Source of the DNA: Ashinkailepas kermadecensis
Taxonomy: Eukaryota > Arthropoda > Thecostraca > Neolepadidae
Length of the DNA stretch: 64,000 nucleotides
Direction of reading: 5' to 3'
NCBI GenBank assembly: GCA_034440615.1
Contig: JAOTOM010004950.1
Span: forward strand, 124,001 to 188,000
Shown here: in pieces, positions 10,861 through 20,921 of the stretch
How the letters are laid out: every line of letters starts with the position of its first letter
How positions within the stretch are numbered: position 1 is the first letter of the stretch
Program-made: the position numbers and the translations under genes
The notes under the pieces: model-generated
Seen by the model: the letters and a program-made list of their open reading frames with translations, nothing else
The model's database searches: none
What the model was told of the DNA's origin: nothing

Positions 10861-10976
10861 TTTGTTACGTTAAAGAATGAGTTACGTTCATCCGGCTTAT
10901 GTGGCATCCGGTTATATCAAATAAGAAAGAGAGGAAAGATGAGACGCCGGCAAGCAAGGAACGTGGCGTAAAGGGC

Positions 10977-11030
10977 CGATACATACATACACAGGTGAAA
11001 CATACAGACATACATACATACATACACGAC
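10977..11030. repeat. (ACAT)n-type microsatellite
   Basis: Imperfect ACAT/ACAG repeats run across about 50 bp. They lie downstream, on the minus strand, of the LINE 3' fragment at 11368-11690 and could be its variable tail, or an independent microsatellite. Confidence 0.7.
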
Positions 11031-11367
11031 AATTAGAAAGACTCTTGGAGGATGGGCCGTTTCGTCGCCTGCGGAGAGGCTCCACTGCCCACCTGCAACC
11101 TGAAATAGCGAAGCGAAGGCCCAACGTCCAGGGCGTGTCGTGGGCGTCAGGCCCAACCTTGTATGTGTAGGTGTATGTTTAAGTTAAAGCTAGGAAAAAC
11201 CTGAGAAGGGGACAACCAGGCTGCCTGGAAAACCAGTACGTAAAAACCAAGTGCAATTTATCAGGAGATCCGTCAGTTTTTGCGAAATTGGATCGGTCTC
11301 TACCTACCTAGTGTGAAATAACCTATATGTATGTGTTTTACGACGACGGAGATGATAGCGTTTGACT

Positions 11368-11690
11368 TCAGATTACTTGCTCAAGTTTGGTGCTGTGCAG
11401 AAAGGTAAATAGTAGTTCAATGAGCTCCGGATGTTTGTCACCGAGAAGGCTTTGCAGCGAAAGTAGAATCTGATGTTGGGCAATGTAGGAAAGAAGGGGG
11501 CGACGTTGTAATTGGTAGGCAGGGCAGATAAGTAAGAAATGTTCGACAGAGTTATGTACATCACACATTTGGCAAGGCGGAGCACAGCGAAGTTGGCGCA
11601 GGAGGAAATCATGTGTGAGTTTTCTGTGCCAGAGTCGGAGCCGGGCAAGGAGGATCTCATGTGTGCGTGTGTTTGGCCACTTCCGTTAGG
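11368..11690 (-). pseudogene. 5'-truncated LINE, ORF2 C-terminus
   Basis: The minus strand encodes the C-terminal end of a LINE ORF2: THEILLARLRLWHRKLTHDF, then a Cys/His cluster CQMCDVHNSVEHFLLICP, then LLGDKHPELIELLFTFL and a stop at 11368. LINE-2 ends with the very similar SLLGDKHPELLQLLFE. The fragment begins abruptly inside the RNase H of gypsy-1 (after QYLSKQLNET), as expected for a 5'-truncated LINE insertion. A one-base frame change lies between the two parts. Its 3' untranslated region probably continues down to about 11030. Confidence 0.85.
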
Positions 11691-12120
11691 TTTCATTAAG
11701 TTGTTTTGACAGGTATTGTATCACTCGTTCCTCGCCATTATGTTCCTGTACCAAAACTGCTCCAACTGCTTTTTGTGAGGCATCTGTATATAATTTATAG
11801 TCCTTAGTGATGTCTGGGTAGGCCAGCACTGGTGCAGAAGCTAGTTTTTGTTTTAGCGCTGCAAACGCATTTTCGCAATCATCTGTCCAGATGAATATGG
11901 CATGTTTCTTTGTTAAGTTAATCAGCGGCGCTGCAGTTTGGCTAAATCCTGGAATGAATTGTCTATAATAGGAACACATGCCGATGAATGAACGGACTCC
12001 TTTCACAGTGATTGGTGCTGCCATGTGTTGGATGGCTTCGACCTTCTCCGGATTTGGCTTGATGCCAGAGGCTGACACTACATGACCTAAGTACTGGACT
12101 TCCTGGACAGAAAATCGCAT
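11686..12120 (-). pseudogene. RT thumb and RNase H of gypsy-1 (truncated)
   Basis: The minus-strand frame begins with SVQEVQYLGHVVSASGIKPN, continues through GMCSYYRQFIPGFSQTAAPL (RT thumb/connection) and reaches the RNase H motif KLYTDASQKAVGAVLVQE. It stops at QYLSKQLNET, where the LINE fragment begins, so the remaining catalytic residues of RNase H and the whole integrase are missing. It is shifted by one base from the upstream RT frame near 12115. Confidence 0.9.
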
Positions 12121-13223
12121 TTCGAGAGATTCAGCTTCAATTTGGCTTTTCGTAGACGACGAAAGACTTCCTCAAAGTGAACTATGTGTTCCTTAAATGT
12201 TTTCGAATATACGATTATGTCGTCGATGCAAGCGGTTGCAAATTGGTTCTGAATTCCTAATAGTACTTTGTTCATCAGTTCCATAAATTTCCCGGGAGCG
12301 TTACATATTCCAAATGGCATCTTTCTAAAATTCCACAAACCTAAGAAACATGTGAATGCAGTCTTTGGTATGCTTTCTTCCGACATTGGAATCTGCCAGT
12401 ATCCCGATTTCAAATCTAACGACGAAAAGAAGTTCGCTCCACCGAGGGACGCGAGAATGTCTTCTATCAGCGGAAGTGGATAGCTGTTTTTCTTCGTTAC
12501 GTTATTTAATTTTCTATAGTCGACTGCAAAGCGATTACTTCCGTCCTTCTTTCGTACGATGACAATGGGCGCGGCCCACGGACTGTCAGATTCTTCTGCT
12601 TCGAGCATAATTTTAATTTGCTCCTCTACATACTTTCGCTGAGAAAATGGGGTCTTGTAAGGTGCTTGACGGATGGGGGGATGGTCAGCAGTTTCTATGT
12701 CCATGTGTATGACGTCAGTCGTACCGAGGTCGGCGTCAGTTGCAGCAAATAGGTCAGCGTTGGTACGTAGCAGTTGTTCGAGTTCGTCTTTGTCAGCGCC
12801 CGTCAGATGCGACAGCTGGGCTTGCTCAATTGGGTCAGCGGGTGTGGTAGCCGGGGTCAAGTAAATGTTTTGTGACAGGTCAACAAGATATTCCAAGTCC
12901 GTTTCGTCTATTTTCTCAACGAATGCTATCACTTGGTTGTGATACAACGTAAAATCTCTAGTAGTGGTATTTATGATCCTCACTGGTAAACGCTTATGGC
13001 GGTCTGGTTTGGCCACTACCTCGGCTATAAACAAGCCTGGTTCCTCGGAAATCAGTGGCATGTTGTCCAGTGATCGCACATAGCATGTTTCTTCCACGAG
13101 TTGAACTCTGTTCACAGCTGCTGGACACTCCACGACCGTATTGGCCGGGATATGAATGCGTCCTTTTATTCTGACTAGTGAGGTCGCCTCCGTACTAGTC
13201 CGCTGTGGTCGAAGTGGAACCAT
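12087..13223 (-). pseudogene. Ty3/gypsy reverse transcriptase of gypsy-1
   Basis: A 378-codon minus-strand open frame holds nearly all RT motifs: SPWAAPIVIVRKKDGSNRFA, VDYRKLNNVTKKNSYPLP, FFSSLDLKSGYWQIPM, KTAFTCFLGLWNFRKMPFGI and the catalytic box ACIDDIIVYSKTF. In the box the residue before I-D-D, usually Tyr or Phe, is Cys; both Asp are present. The C-terminal end runs out of frame after LSKCDFLSRKS, continuing in another frame at 12120. An in-frame TGA near 13238 separates it from the protease. The element type follows from its similarity to the Ty3/gypsy RT pattern. Confidence 0.92.
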
Positions 13224-13239
13224 GTTTCCTTCAATGCAT

Positions 13240-13565
13240 CAGGCTTTTTCTTCGAAATCTAATTTTGCTCCGAATTCGGTCAAGAAATCATTTCCTAACA
13301 TGCACTGTTGTGTCAGGCCTTCTACGATTTGAAAGCTGAAAGGTTTTCTGAACTTACTCATCTCGACTCTGAACGTTCCTACACCGATATTTTTGAAGCG
13401 ATGCCCGCTGGCTGAAATGAGTGAAATGCGGTCTTTTTGATCTCCTTAGAATCTGAGGGTTTGATCCTCTGCAATTTTGTCAAAGAACTCCTTTGAAATT
13501 AGCGAGATGTCTGCGCCAGTATCCACTAGTGTGTATGCTCTCTGATTACAAATTTTTAGCCAGCA
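13240..13565 (-). pseudogene. Aspartic protease of gypsy-1
   Basis: The minus strand encodes RAYTLVDTGADISLISKEFF, with an intact D-T-G active site, then ISASGHRF, and GLTQQCMLGNDFLTEFGAKL before the RT region. Two in-frame stops break it: a TAA after TLRF (near 13447) and a TGA after EEKA (near 13238). The protease would process gag-pol. Retained DTG makes this copy less decayed than the gypsy-2 protease. Confidence 0.85.
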
Positions 13566-13729
13566 CATGGGAGTGTTGGGTTTGATACGAATTTGTTGAA
13601 CTCAGTCCTGTTTCGGTTTCCGTTTTTCGGGGTTTCGTTTCCTCCGGATATTTTTCCTTTCCTTCCTCTGTGGTTTCTGTTTCTGTTTACTTTCGGCTCC
13701 ATCGTGGTGGCCGTTCACCATGGAGCTTT

Positions 13730-14688
13730 TCAGTTTCCCGTCTGTCTAGGGGCATTTGGGCAGGAACGACACTGCCGCCCGATGTGTCCTATTTTGGTGC
13801 ATTTTATGCATATCGGTCTGCCATCGGTGGTCCATTGGAATGAGGTGCCGGGCTGATTTGGCTGTTGTGGCCTCCAAACTCTGGGGCCTGCAAGGGAGTG
13901 CTGCGGAGGAGGTCCATAGCTGGGTCCGGGGGCATAAGGTCGTGGTGGGCGCGGATACTGCGGGTAGGATGGGTGGAACACTCGGGGTCCAGGCTGAGGT
14001 TGGGGTTGTGGTTTTGGGGATCCTGTTTTTGCACTGCTAGCTTCGACACCGTTTCGCTCAGAGATACCACTAATTTCTATAATTTATCCATTCGATCGTT
14101 TCCTGATTGAATCACATCGACGTCCATCGGCTCATCTTTCTGTTTCGGTATTCCCCTGGTCAAGAGAAGTGTTCGCTCCAAATTTTGTTCGCATACTGCG
14201 AATTGTATCGCTTCCTCTAGATTCCTGAAGGAGTGCCTGTACAACTTGGCGGCCAGTTGGTTACTTTGCACGCCCTTATTAAAAATATATATTAGGATGT
14301 CCTGTGTGGCAGGGCTGGTGATATCTGTGTATGCATCTTTGGCTAGGGTGAGGACTCCTTCCGCAAAGTTCTGAACCAGTTCGACGCGATGCTGCTTTAA
14401 TTCTCGCAAGGCTTCCTGAGAGCATTTTTGATCTGCTAGATCTGAATATCTTTCTTTCATAATGTGTTTGATTTCTACCCACGTCAAATTTGGTTGATGA
14501 GTTAGCATTCGTTGCAGAAATTCAGCTGCAGGTCCACCGAGGGTTTTCAGACAGATTATTCTTAGCTGTTCATCTTCCATGCTGAAGCTGATGCGGTCTA
14601 GTTGTTTGATCCAGTCACACATCTTGTAATGGCTTTCCCCGGTAAATGGTTTTATATTCTGGCTCAAGCCTTGAGCACGCATCTCCAT
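13730..14688 (-). pseudogene. Gag of gypsy-1 with CCHC zinc knuckle
   Basis: The minus-strand frame 14688-14077 encodes 203 residues starting MEMRAQGLSQNIKPFTGESH, with a helical gag core (LGGPAAEFLQRMLTHQPNLT, TWVEIKHIMKERYSDLADQK) and a C-terminal MDVDVI stretch. A second frame (13981-13730) continues with a Pro/Tyr-rich linker and a perfect zinc knuckle CIKCTKIGHIGRQC, ending CPNAPRQTGN and a stop. A frame change lies between the two parts (about 14070-13980). The zinc knuckle would bind element RNA. Confidence 0.85.
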
Positions 14689-14700
14689 CCTTATCTGATT

Positions 14701-15664
14701 AAAGCTATCCGATTATCTTTCGAAAGTAATTTCAGTCATAATTCTTTATTTTACTTCACTCTCAGTATTCCAGTAAGTTTAATTTTCGCAAGTTTTGTGG
14801 AGAAACTGTCTCAATTATGCTTCCTCATTCACGTAAAAATTCACACGTACAGTATTCAGTACACAGCGAGCATTTGACTGTACGATCCTATGACAATTCT
14901 ATCGGTGGTCAAAATTGGAACGGGTGTATTTGGAGGGATTTTCGGGATTTTCCGGGCTTACTGAATTGCTGAGGTAGCCGTGTCTCTTCCTCGTCCAGGC
15001 TGAAAGGCGTGCTGTAGTCTTATCCGGGTTACGGCACAGTTGTGGGGTAGTCTAGTTGGCTCGTGATGTAGTGTAGGCGTCTCGCGGTGCGATAACTCCG
15101 TTCAAAGTATGGCGGTACGTTTGCGTTATATTTGACTGTTGATGAGTAAGGGCCGAAAATGACAAGTGCCGACAGTATTTTAGCAGTTTCTGTCGGCACT
15201 ACAACGACGGTTTTACAAGAACGGAACGATCCGCGCGCGCCCGCTGCTCAGTCGGTTCTCTGCTCCAGAGGCGGCGGCACCCGGGCCCCCACGAAGTGGG
15301 TTTGGTAGCGGGCTTGAAGGTTTCCCTTCACCATTGGTTTACATGCAATTTTACCGTTTTTCTCTACGCTCCTTGCATGTTTTATGGTCATATAGATCAC
15401 TTTGACATATACCAATTGAAAGAACTATTCTTCAGCTTCAGCAAAATGTATCCGAAATGACCCAGTAACAATTTTCCTGCCTAACAATGTGCCGTTTCCG
15501 GCAGGCTGACCATCAAGTTCCTCCAAAATAAAGGGATTTTTCCCGATATTGGTAGGCTCCCTCTACCGTCCGCTTTGGCTGGTGTTGTCACCCCGTTCGA
15601 GAGCGGAAGAAAGGACAGACGAGGGGGGGGGGGAGCTAAGTGCGCCGTAGCTTCTTCCCCTCAG
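14701..15664. other. Probable 5' untranslated region of gypsy-1 and non-coding sequence
   Basis: No coding domain is visible. The stretch next to gag is probably the gypsy-1 leader, but I could not identify an LTR or primer-binding site. The segment 14900-15010 (GGTCAAAATTGGAACGGGTGT onward, shown here only as a start) loosely resembles 9360-9430 in the interior of the LTR-flanked insertion. Confidence 0.35.
15165..15200. other. Perfect 11 bp inverted repeat (hairpin)
   Basis: AGTGCCGACAG at 15165-15175 and its exact complement at 15190-15200 enclose a 14-base loop. No T-tract follows, and its role is unknown. Confidence 0.7.
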
Positions 15665-15665
15665 T

Positions 15666-16079
15666 CAGTGGCGCAACCAGGATTTCAGTTCGGGGGGGGG
15701 GGGGGGGCAGGGTTGGAGAGCGGGCCCCCTCGCAAGCGGGCTCCCCTCATGTTTTTAAAAAGTCTGCGGAAAACATGCACTTACTTTTGAGCGGGCCCCT
15801 ATGTTTGTAAAACTTCGCAGAAATAAAAGCACTTTTCCTTTATCAGGGGCCCCGGTTCGAGGCGGGCCCTGGTTAAAACGGGCCCCCAGATTTTCAGTTG
15901 GTTCAAAGAGCCCCTGATTCGAGCCACAGATCCGCTTCGCGGGCCCCTAGCCAGGGCTCTGAGTAGGGTGGCCCATTCCGAGCCAGGGGCCCGCTTCGCG
16001 GGCCCCTGGCTCGGAGCGGGCCCCCAAAAAATTTCGGGGGGCCATAGCCCCTTGGCCCCCCCCCCTGGTTGCGCTACTG
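15666..16079. mobile_element. hAT-like non-autonomous element, family B, copy 1
   Basis: This 414 bp element starts CAGTGGCGCAACCAGG and ends CCTGGTTGCGCTACTG, giving near-perfect terminal inverted repeats of at least 16 bp with one mismatch. It is flanked by the exact 8 bp duplication CCCTCAGT (15658-15665 and 16080-16087). CAG termini and 8 bp duplications are hallmarks of hAT transposons. Long G or C runs sit just inside both ends. There is no coding capacity. A second copy lies at 47030-47419. Confidence 0.95.
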
Positions 16080-16224
16080 CCCTCAGTGGCAGGAGAATTT
16101 CCGAAAAGTAACCACAGAAGACCGCCTGAAATGATCTGACCGCCCCTAGACCGCAATAGGAGGCCCTTTGTCGTCATAAGAGGTCCCATAGCCGCCACAG
16201 GAAGCCAATAGCTGCCACAAGAGG

Positions 16225-16460
16225 CAGGGACGGATCCAGGAATTGTCATCTGGGGGAGAGGACACGTGCTTGGAGTGGCGCCACCGCGAAAGCAGCTTGA
16301 GGGGTGTCTTTCCTGCCAAGAGGCGCCTGTGGCTGAAAAATTCGAGGGTGTTGGGGTGCACTCGAGCCTTCGCGGAGGGACGCGTTTTCCTGGTCGAAGG
16401 GACGCAACCTTTCATGGGGGTGGGCATGTGCCCCGACTTCCCTCCCTGGATCCGCTAACG
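16225..16460. mobile_element. hAT-like element, family D (probable)
   Basis: The left end reads CAGGGACGGATCCAGG and the right end CCCTGGATCCGCTAACG. The GGATCC-containing parts are inverted relative to each other, but the outermost bases differ. Flanking 8-mers are ACAAGAGG (16217-16224) and ACAGGAGG (16461-16468), matching at 7 of 8. Related sequences with a GGATCCGC-type end appear near 49420-49435, 58600-58612 and 61945-61962. Confidence 0.6.
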
Positions 16461-16503
16461 ACAGGAGGCCCCATATATCCCACGTAATATATATTTGTGC
16501 ATT

Positions 16504-16506
<3 letters not shown>

Positions 16507-16549
<43 letters not shown>

Positions 16550-16574
16550 TATATATATATGTGTGTGTGTGTGT
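16507..16574. repeat. (TA)n(TG)n microsatellite
   Basis: About 50 bp of TA dinucleotides, interrupted once by AGATA, pass into a GTGTGTGT run. Confidence 0.95.
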
Positions 16575-16579
16575 CTGGT

Positions 16580-17600
16580 GCATGAATGGTTCAAAAGCAA
16601 TCTGCACCAATGAGCCGCAAGACATTATTGCAAATGATTATGCCCTTTATTTGCATGCTTACGGTTAAGCCTATACATGAATGGATGCACGCGTTTGGTT
16701 CGTGGGTGCATATGCAGTCTGTATATATTGGTGGCAAATAGTGAAAATAATTGGTGTGGCAGGGGGTGTTTGTTGATACCCGCTGATGATATCTGTTCGC
16801 TATGTCTATGTGCAGGAAGCTGGCTGCATCTGTCATTGAGGATGCAAGTCACAAATTGGAAAATTGCATACAAATGGTTACCTTCGACCCAACTGCAGAT
16901 GTAGCGTCCTGCTTGCGTGGTTCATAAAACTCCCCGAATACGAGTGTGTGTGTGTGTGTGTGTGAATTTGACCAGCCTGCCACCGTGTGGTGATGTCGGC
17001 TGTTTCTGGTAGTGTGTAGATGAATGTGGTGGTGGGTTATGATTGATGGAATGACGTGGTCGGGGTCAGGATGAATAGGATAGGTAAGGTCGACTTGAAG
17101 TAAGGTGTTGAAGTTAGGTAGTTGAAGATGGCAGAGTAGAGCTGGGTAGAGGTGTGATGGGCTGTCCTGAAGTTCCGGCTGCAGGTTGTTGAGATGCAGA
17201 AGAAAGCGCAGTAGAGAAGAATGACGAGAAGAGAAGCAGTCCGGACGGTGCTGCTTGGGGTATGGGGAGCAGACGGGGGGGGGGGGGGTTGGGGTTGGGT
17301 CATTGCCTTTTTGATTAAACATTGCAAGAAGACATGTATTCACTTTGGGGTTCATGGTATTTTTTTTTTTTTTTTTTTTTATTATTTTATTTTATTTGCG
17401 GGTAAGGCTACCACTGATGGTGGCCTCAGCTGAGATACCCCTCGCGCAAATGACGTCGCAGGAGCAGACGGGACATAAAAACGGCACCATTCGCGACCTG
17501 ATCTGGCCATAATGTGAATGACCTATCAGCGGTCCGCGACCTGGACCGTGCACGCCTGACCCGCTGTCTGCACGATGGTCGCTGGCAGTTGGCGGCTGTG
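16580..17600. repeat. Non-coding stretch with GT and poly-T microsatellites
   Basis: A (GT)n run lies at about 16943-16964, a G run at 17276-17288 and a poly-T run at about 17359-17380. A 168-codon minus-strand frame (17355-16849) exists, but it is rich in His, Pro and Thr from simple repeats and shows no motif, so I do not call it a gene. Confidence 0.6.
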
Positions 17601-17689
17601 GAAAGCTGACGTCTTCCTATTTATATATTTATTTATTTATGTCACAATACATGCCCTCCACGTGCAGTGGCTATTATGGACAGTCCTCT

Positions 17690-18180
17690 GCAATTTGTTT
17701 TGAAAATCACATTTTAAAGTCATATTTAGGCAATCCAACATCCGTAGGTTTTAAGTAATACAATATTAGTGCGTTTAAGTGATTCAACATCGGTAGGTTT
17801 TAGGCCGTCCAACATCAGTAGGCTAAGTTAGGTTGTATTAATTTGTATTGATAATTGTATGTTATTTTTCATTATGTACCACCAGACCCAAAATCCTTTC
17901 CCCACACTTCCCATATGTTGTTGAGGTGGGATAGCAGGTACATGTAGTCAATCTTTTTCTTGTTTAAAAAAGTTATTTCAATGTTTTTAATATTCTTTTC
18001 TTGGACTGATTTCTTAGACAGAGGAACTTGAACTTAAAGTGCTTATATCTTTGGAAGTTTTCATTTTCCAAAGGAATGAGTGTCAAATCAGAAAACACCA
18101 GAAACACAACATTGTGATCAGAAATGGCCCAGGGACTTCTTATGCATGTTTGCCATTTTAATGATAACTATTGGGGTTTT
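17690..18180. repeat. Dispersed repeat, copy 1 (matches 50370-50880)
   Basis: The left part has three to four short units of the form GATCCAACATCAGTAGGTTTTAG (variable), about 25-35 bp apart. The right part aligns along its length with 50370-50880, including the phrases CCATATGTTGTTGAGGTG and TTTCCAAAGG-ATGA. Similarity is patchy, indicating an old family. No coding content is recognised. Confidence 0.65.
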
Positions 18181-18318
18181 AGGGTGCGTAAACCCCATTG
18201 GGTTATATTGCACCCATAACAAGGTTGCCTAAGCACGCGTCAGACTGTCACAAACGAATATAAAACATCGGTAGCTATTAAGGCGCTTGATCTGAGATCT
18301 GTGGAAACAAGTAATCAG

Positions 18319-19065
18319 TTAGGCAGGTGCATATATTACGTCAAATCCCATCTCCGCAAGGAAGCATAAAACTGCTCCATTGTGTATAAATCGGTAGCAA
18401 TCTCCCAATAAGTTCTTCAACCTCAGAGCATTCGCATCTTATCCGAAGTGGCCTTACGTTCTTCTGTGTATGCTTGGCACGCCACCAGCACATGGTGCAG
18501 TCAGCGCGGCATTACACCTAACACATTTCGGCCTGTCGTCCCCGCACAATAAATACCTATGTGTTGCTAGAGTGTGACCAATTCTGAGACGACAGATGGC
18601 TACCTCGTCCCTTCTAGTTTGGCTGAAGGACGAGGGCCAGGAGCTAAGGTTTGATTTCCTTTAATTTGTTGAACTCCACTTGGTCCCATTTGCCCTGCCA
18701 CTGTCTGAGAATAAATGATGAGATAATTGGGTAGTAGTCACTGGCAGGGAGTGGGAGAACGCGACTCCTAGGCGCTTGTGCTGCACGCCTTGCAGCCCTG
18801 TCGGCCAGCTCGTTACCACGGATTCCGACATGTGCTGGAATCCAGCAAAGTATGACCTGTTTTCCCATGCGATGCAGCGAAGTAAGGTGCAATAAAATGT
18901 CTCATACGATGACATGTTGCTGGTGAAAACTGTGCAGCGCCACAAGACTGCTCAGAGAATCAGTCAAAATAACATGCAACATATCGTCGTCAACCTCGAT
19001 GTACGCAAGAGTTTTGCTGATGGCCATCAACTCCGCAGTGAAGACCGTGGCGTGTGGCGGCATTT
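18319..19065 (-). pseudogene. LINE ORF2 C-terminal fragment (RNase H and Cys/His tail)
   Basis: The minus strand encodes an RNase H domain, HATVFTAELMAISKTLAYIE, LTDSLSSLVALHSF and ILCWIPAHVGIRGNELADRA, so the Glu and Asp residues of the active site are in place. It is followed by the C-terminal region with RLRIGHT and a CVRCNAALTAPC cluster and a final stop at 18319-18321. In-frame stops (one after HHVIV-type sequence near 18900, one after LKEIKP near 18644) make it a pseudogene. The family differs from LINE-1 and LINE-2. The 5' part is missing. Confidence 0.82.
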
Positions 19066-19079
19066 CACACAAATCCTAT

Positions 19080-20900
19080 GATTGTTGATGGAAAGAATCA
19101 ACCTAAATATAGGCATCACTCACTTGTTATCTCATGATAACCTCATTCTTTGTCCATTCTGTACAAAAATATAGCCCATAAATGCACCATTTCAGTCAGC
19201 AGATCTGACCCAAATCATATATTTATCATACCTTTGACCCTAACTTAGTGTAGCTATAACTTAGTGGTAAATAGGGTCTTATCGTGATTGTTATTTTGGT
19301 GCACAAAGAACATATTTTTTTTACCAGCAAGCACAAACATTGGTTCAAAAGCAAAATAATACCAAAAAGGAGGGCTTTCAATTGGTTCATATACAATAAC
19401 TAATTATTGAAAGCTTTATAAATTTGCAAGGTAACCTAGCATAAAATTAGCCAGCCTAATCTATGTTCTCAGATAAAAGTATCAAAATATTGAAATAAAA
19501 GGACATAACCTAACCAGGCCTATCCTCTTTTTTTTCATGGAGGAAAAACATTGTCAACATGCAAGCAAAGCAAGAAAAACACAACAACGTAATGTTACAA
19601 ATGATGTAAACATCACTAATACAAAAAGTTTCAGGATTACCCAGGATATTGGCTGGTGGGAATATTATGGTGGGAATAGCTGATGGTAGGAGACATTTGA
19701 TTATCTGCAAAGAGACAGGGATGAGCAGCTCTTTCTTTAGGTTTCTTCTCTGATCAATTTATTTGAAATGCTTGGAGCATGCTCTTGGTTCCCAACATTT
19801 GAGAACTTAGACATGTTTTATTGTATGCTAAGAGATTTTGCTAAGGCAGAATCCTGATAAAATGGTGTAACCCGATTTCTTCTTTATTAAAGTTGCCTGC
19901 CCAGTGCCACCTCTGGTACTGCACAGTAAGGCATGACACCTGAAACAGAGATGTGTTACATTCAAACATTCTATCTAGATGCTGAATTCATACTACAGGA
20001 AATCAGACTGCAACTCATGGAAAGTTTCAGGAGGGCATTCATAGCATGACGATTGTATTGTACATAAATGTTCAATTATGCATGTATCGTCAATAATCCA
20101 TGCAAAATTAATAAAGGAATAATGCACCATGCCCTGGGTCTAGCTGGCCTAGAAAGAGCTGTTTGCAATGACTGTTGTATGTCAATGTAGGTAGGTAGGT
20201 ACATGTTTGGAAAAATAGGCTGCTCCGGGATTTTTGGAATTCAGAACACTATCCTCTCAAGAAAATTGTTTCTTGTTTTCTCATCTGGAGGTTGAATCTC
20301 CTAAGTCACCTCCTATGTTTGACAATGAGCTGCTGTGATCAAGTAAAAGTGCTCAAAATTCACCGAAAGTGGGTGCAAATTGAGTGGATGCATAAGGTTT
20401 GAACAAAAATATTCTCCATACTGGATGACTGCAAAATATTCCTCTCAACATGCAATATTACAATGCACAAATCCAACCTTGCCTATGCATGATAAAAATA
20501 TGTGTCGGAACAAATGTTCACTGGAAAGAACAGGACAAGATTAATAACTCAGTCAGCGGAACATAAATATATTTGCTTGTAGAGGAGGCAAAATAAAAGT
20601 AACCATTGCATATGATTTGAGGAAAGTCGTCTGCAACCATATTGATACCATACTAAAAAACCTTCGGATGACGTCATGCGGGCTTGAAGGAAAACTTCGA
20701 TCTACCTTCTAGTAAAGGTATCTTGGCGGCACCCGCCGCAGAGGCGACGGTCCCCTCCGGGCGCTGTGATTGACGGCCGTATTGAGGACGCGGCGCCAAG
20801 GCCGACCGCGTGTGACGTCACAACGTTATGACGGCAGAGGCTACCACCTGCGGGCCGACTCACTCGACGTATTCCGGTTTGCTGAAGGCCACATAACACG
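19080..20900. other. AT-rich sequence without recognisable gene
   Basis: I see no coding domain, RNA gene or clear repeat here. A short GTAGGTAGGTAGGTA run lies at about 20189-20203, and the stretch just before 20920 becomes GC-rich. Confidence 0.5.
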
Positions 20901-20921
20901 CGTAAAACATGAACAATGTTA

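Larger units (their letters stand above)
11686..14700 (-). mobile_element. Decayed Ty3/gypsy retroelement (gypsy-1)
   Basis: The minus strand carries gag (14688-13730), protease (about 13560-13240), reverse transcriptase (13223-12087) and RNase H (12120-11686) in order. No integrase or LTR is recognisable. The 3' side is cut by a LINE fragment at 11690. In-frame stops and a frameshift show that it is inactive, but it is less decayed than gypsy-2. Confidence 0.88.

Noticed and set aside
16849..17355. 168-codon minus-strand ORF rich in His, Pro and Thr
   Set aside because: Its length comes from GT and G-run microsatellites and there is no domain or conserved motif.
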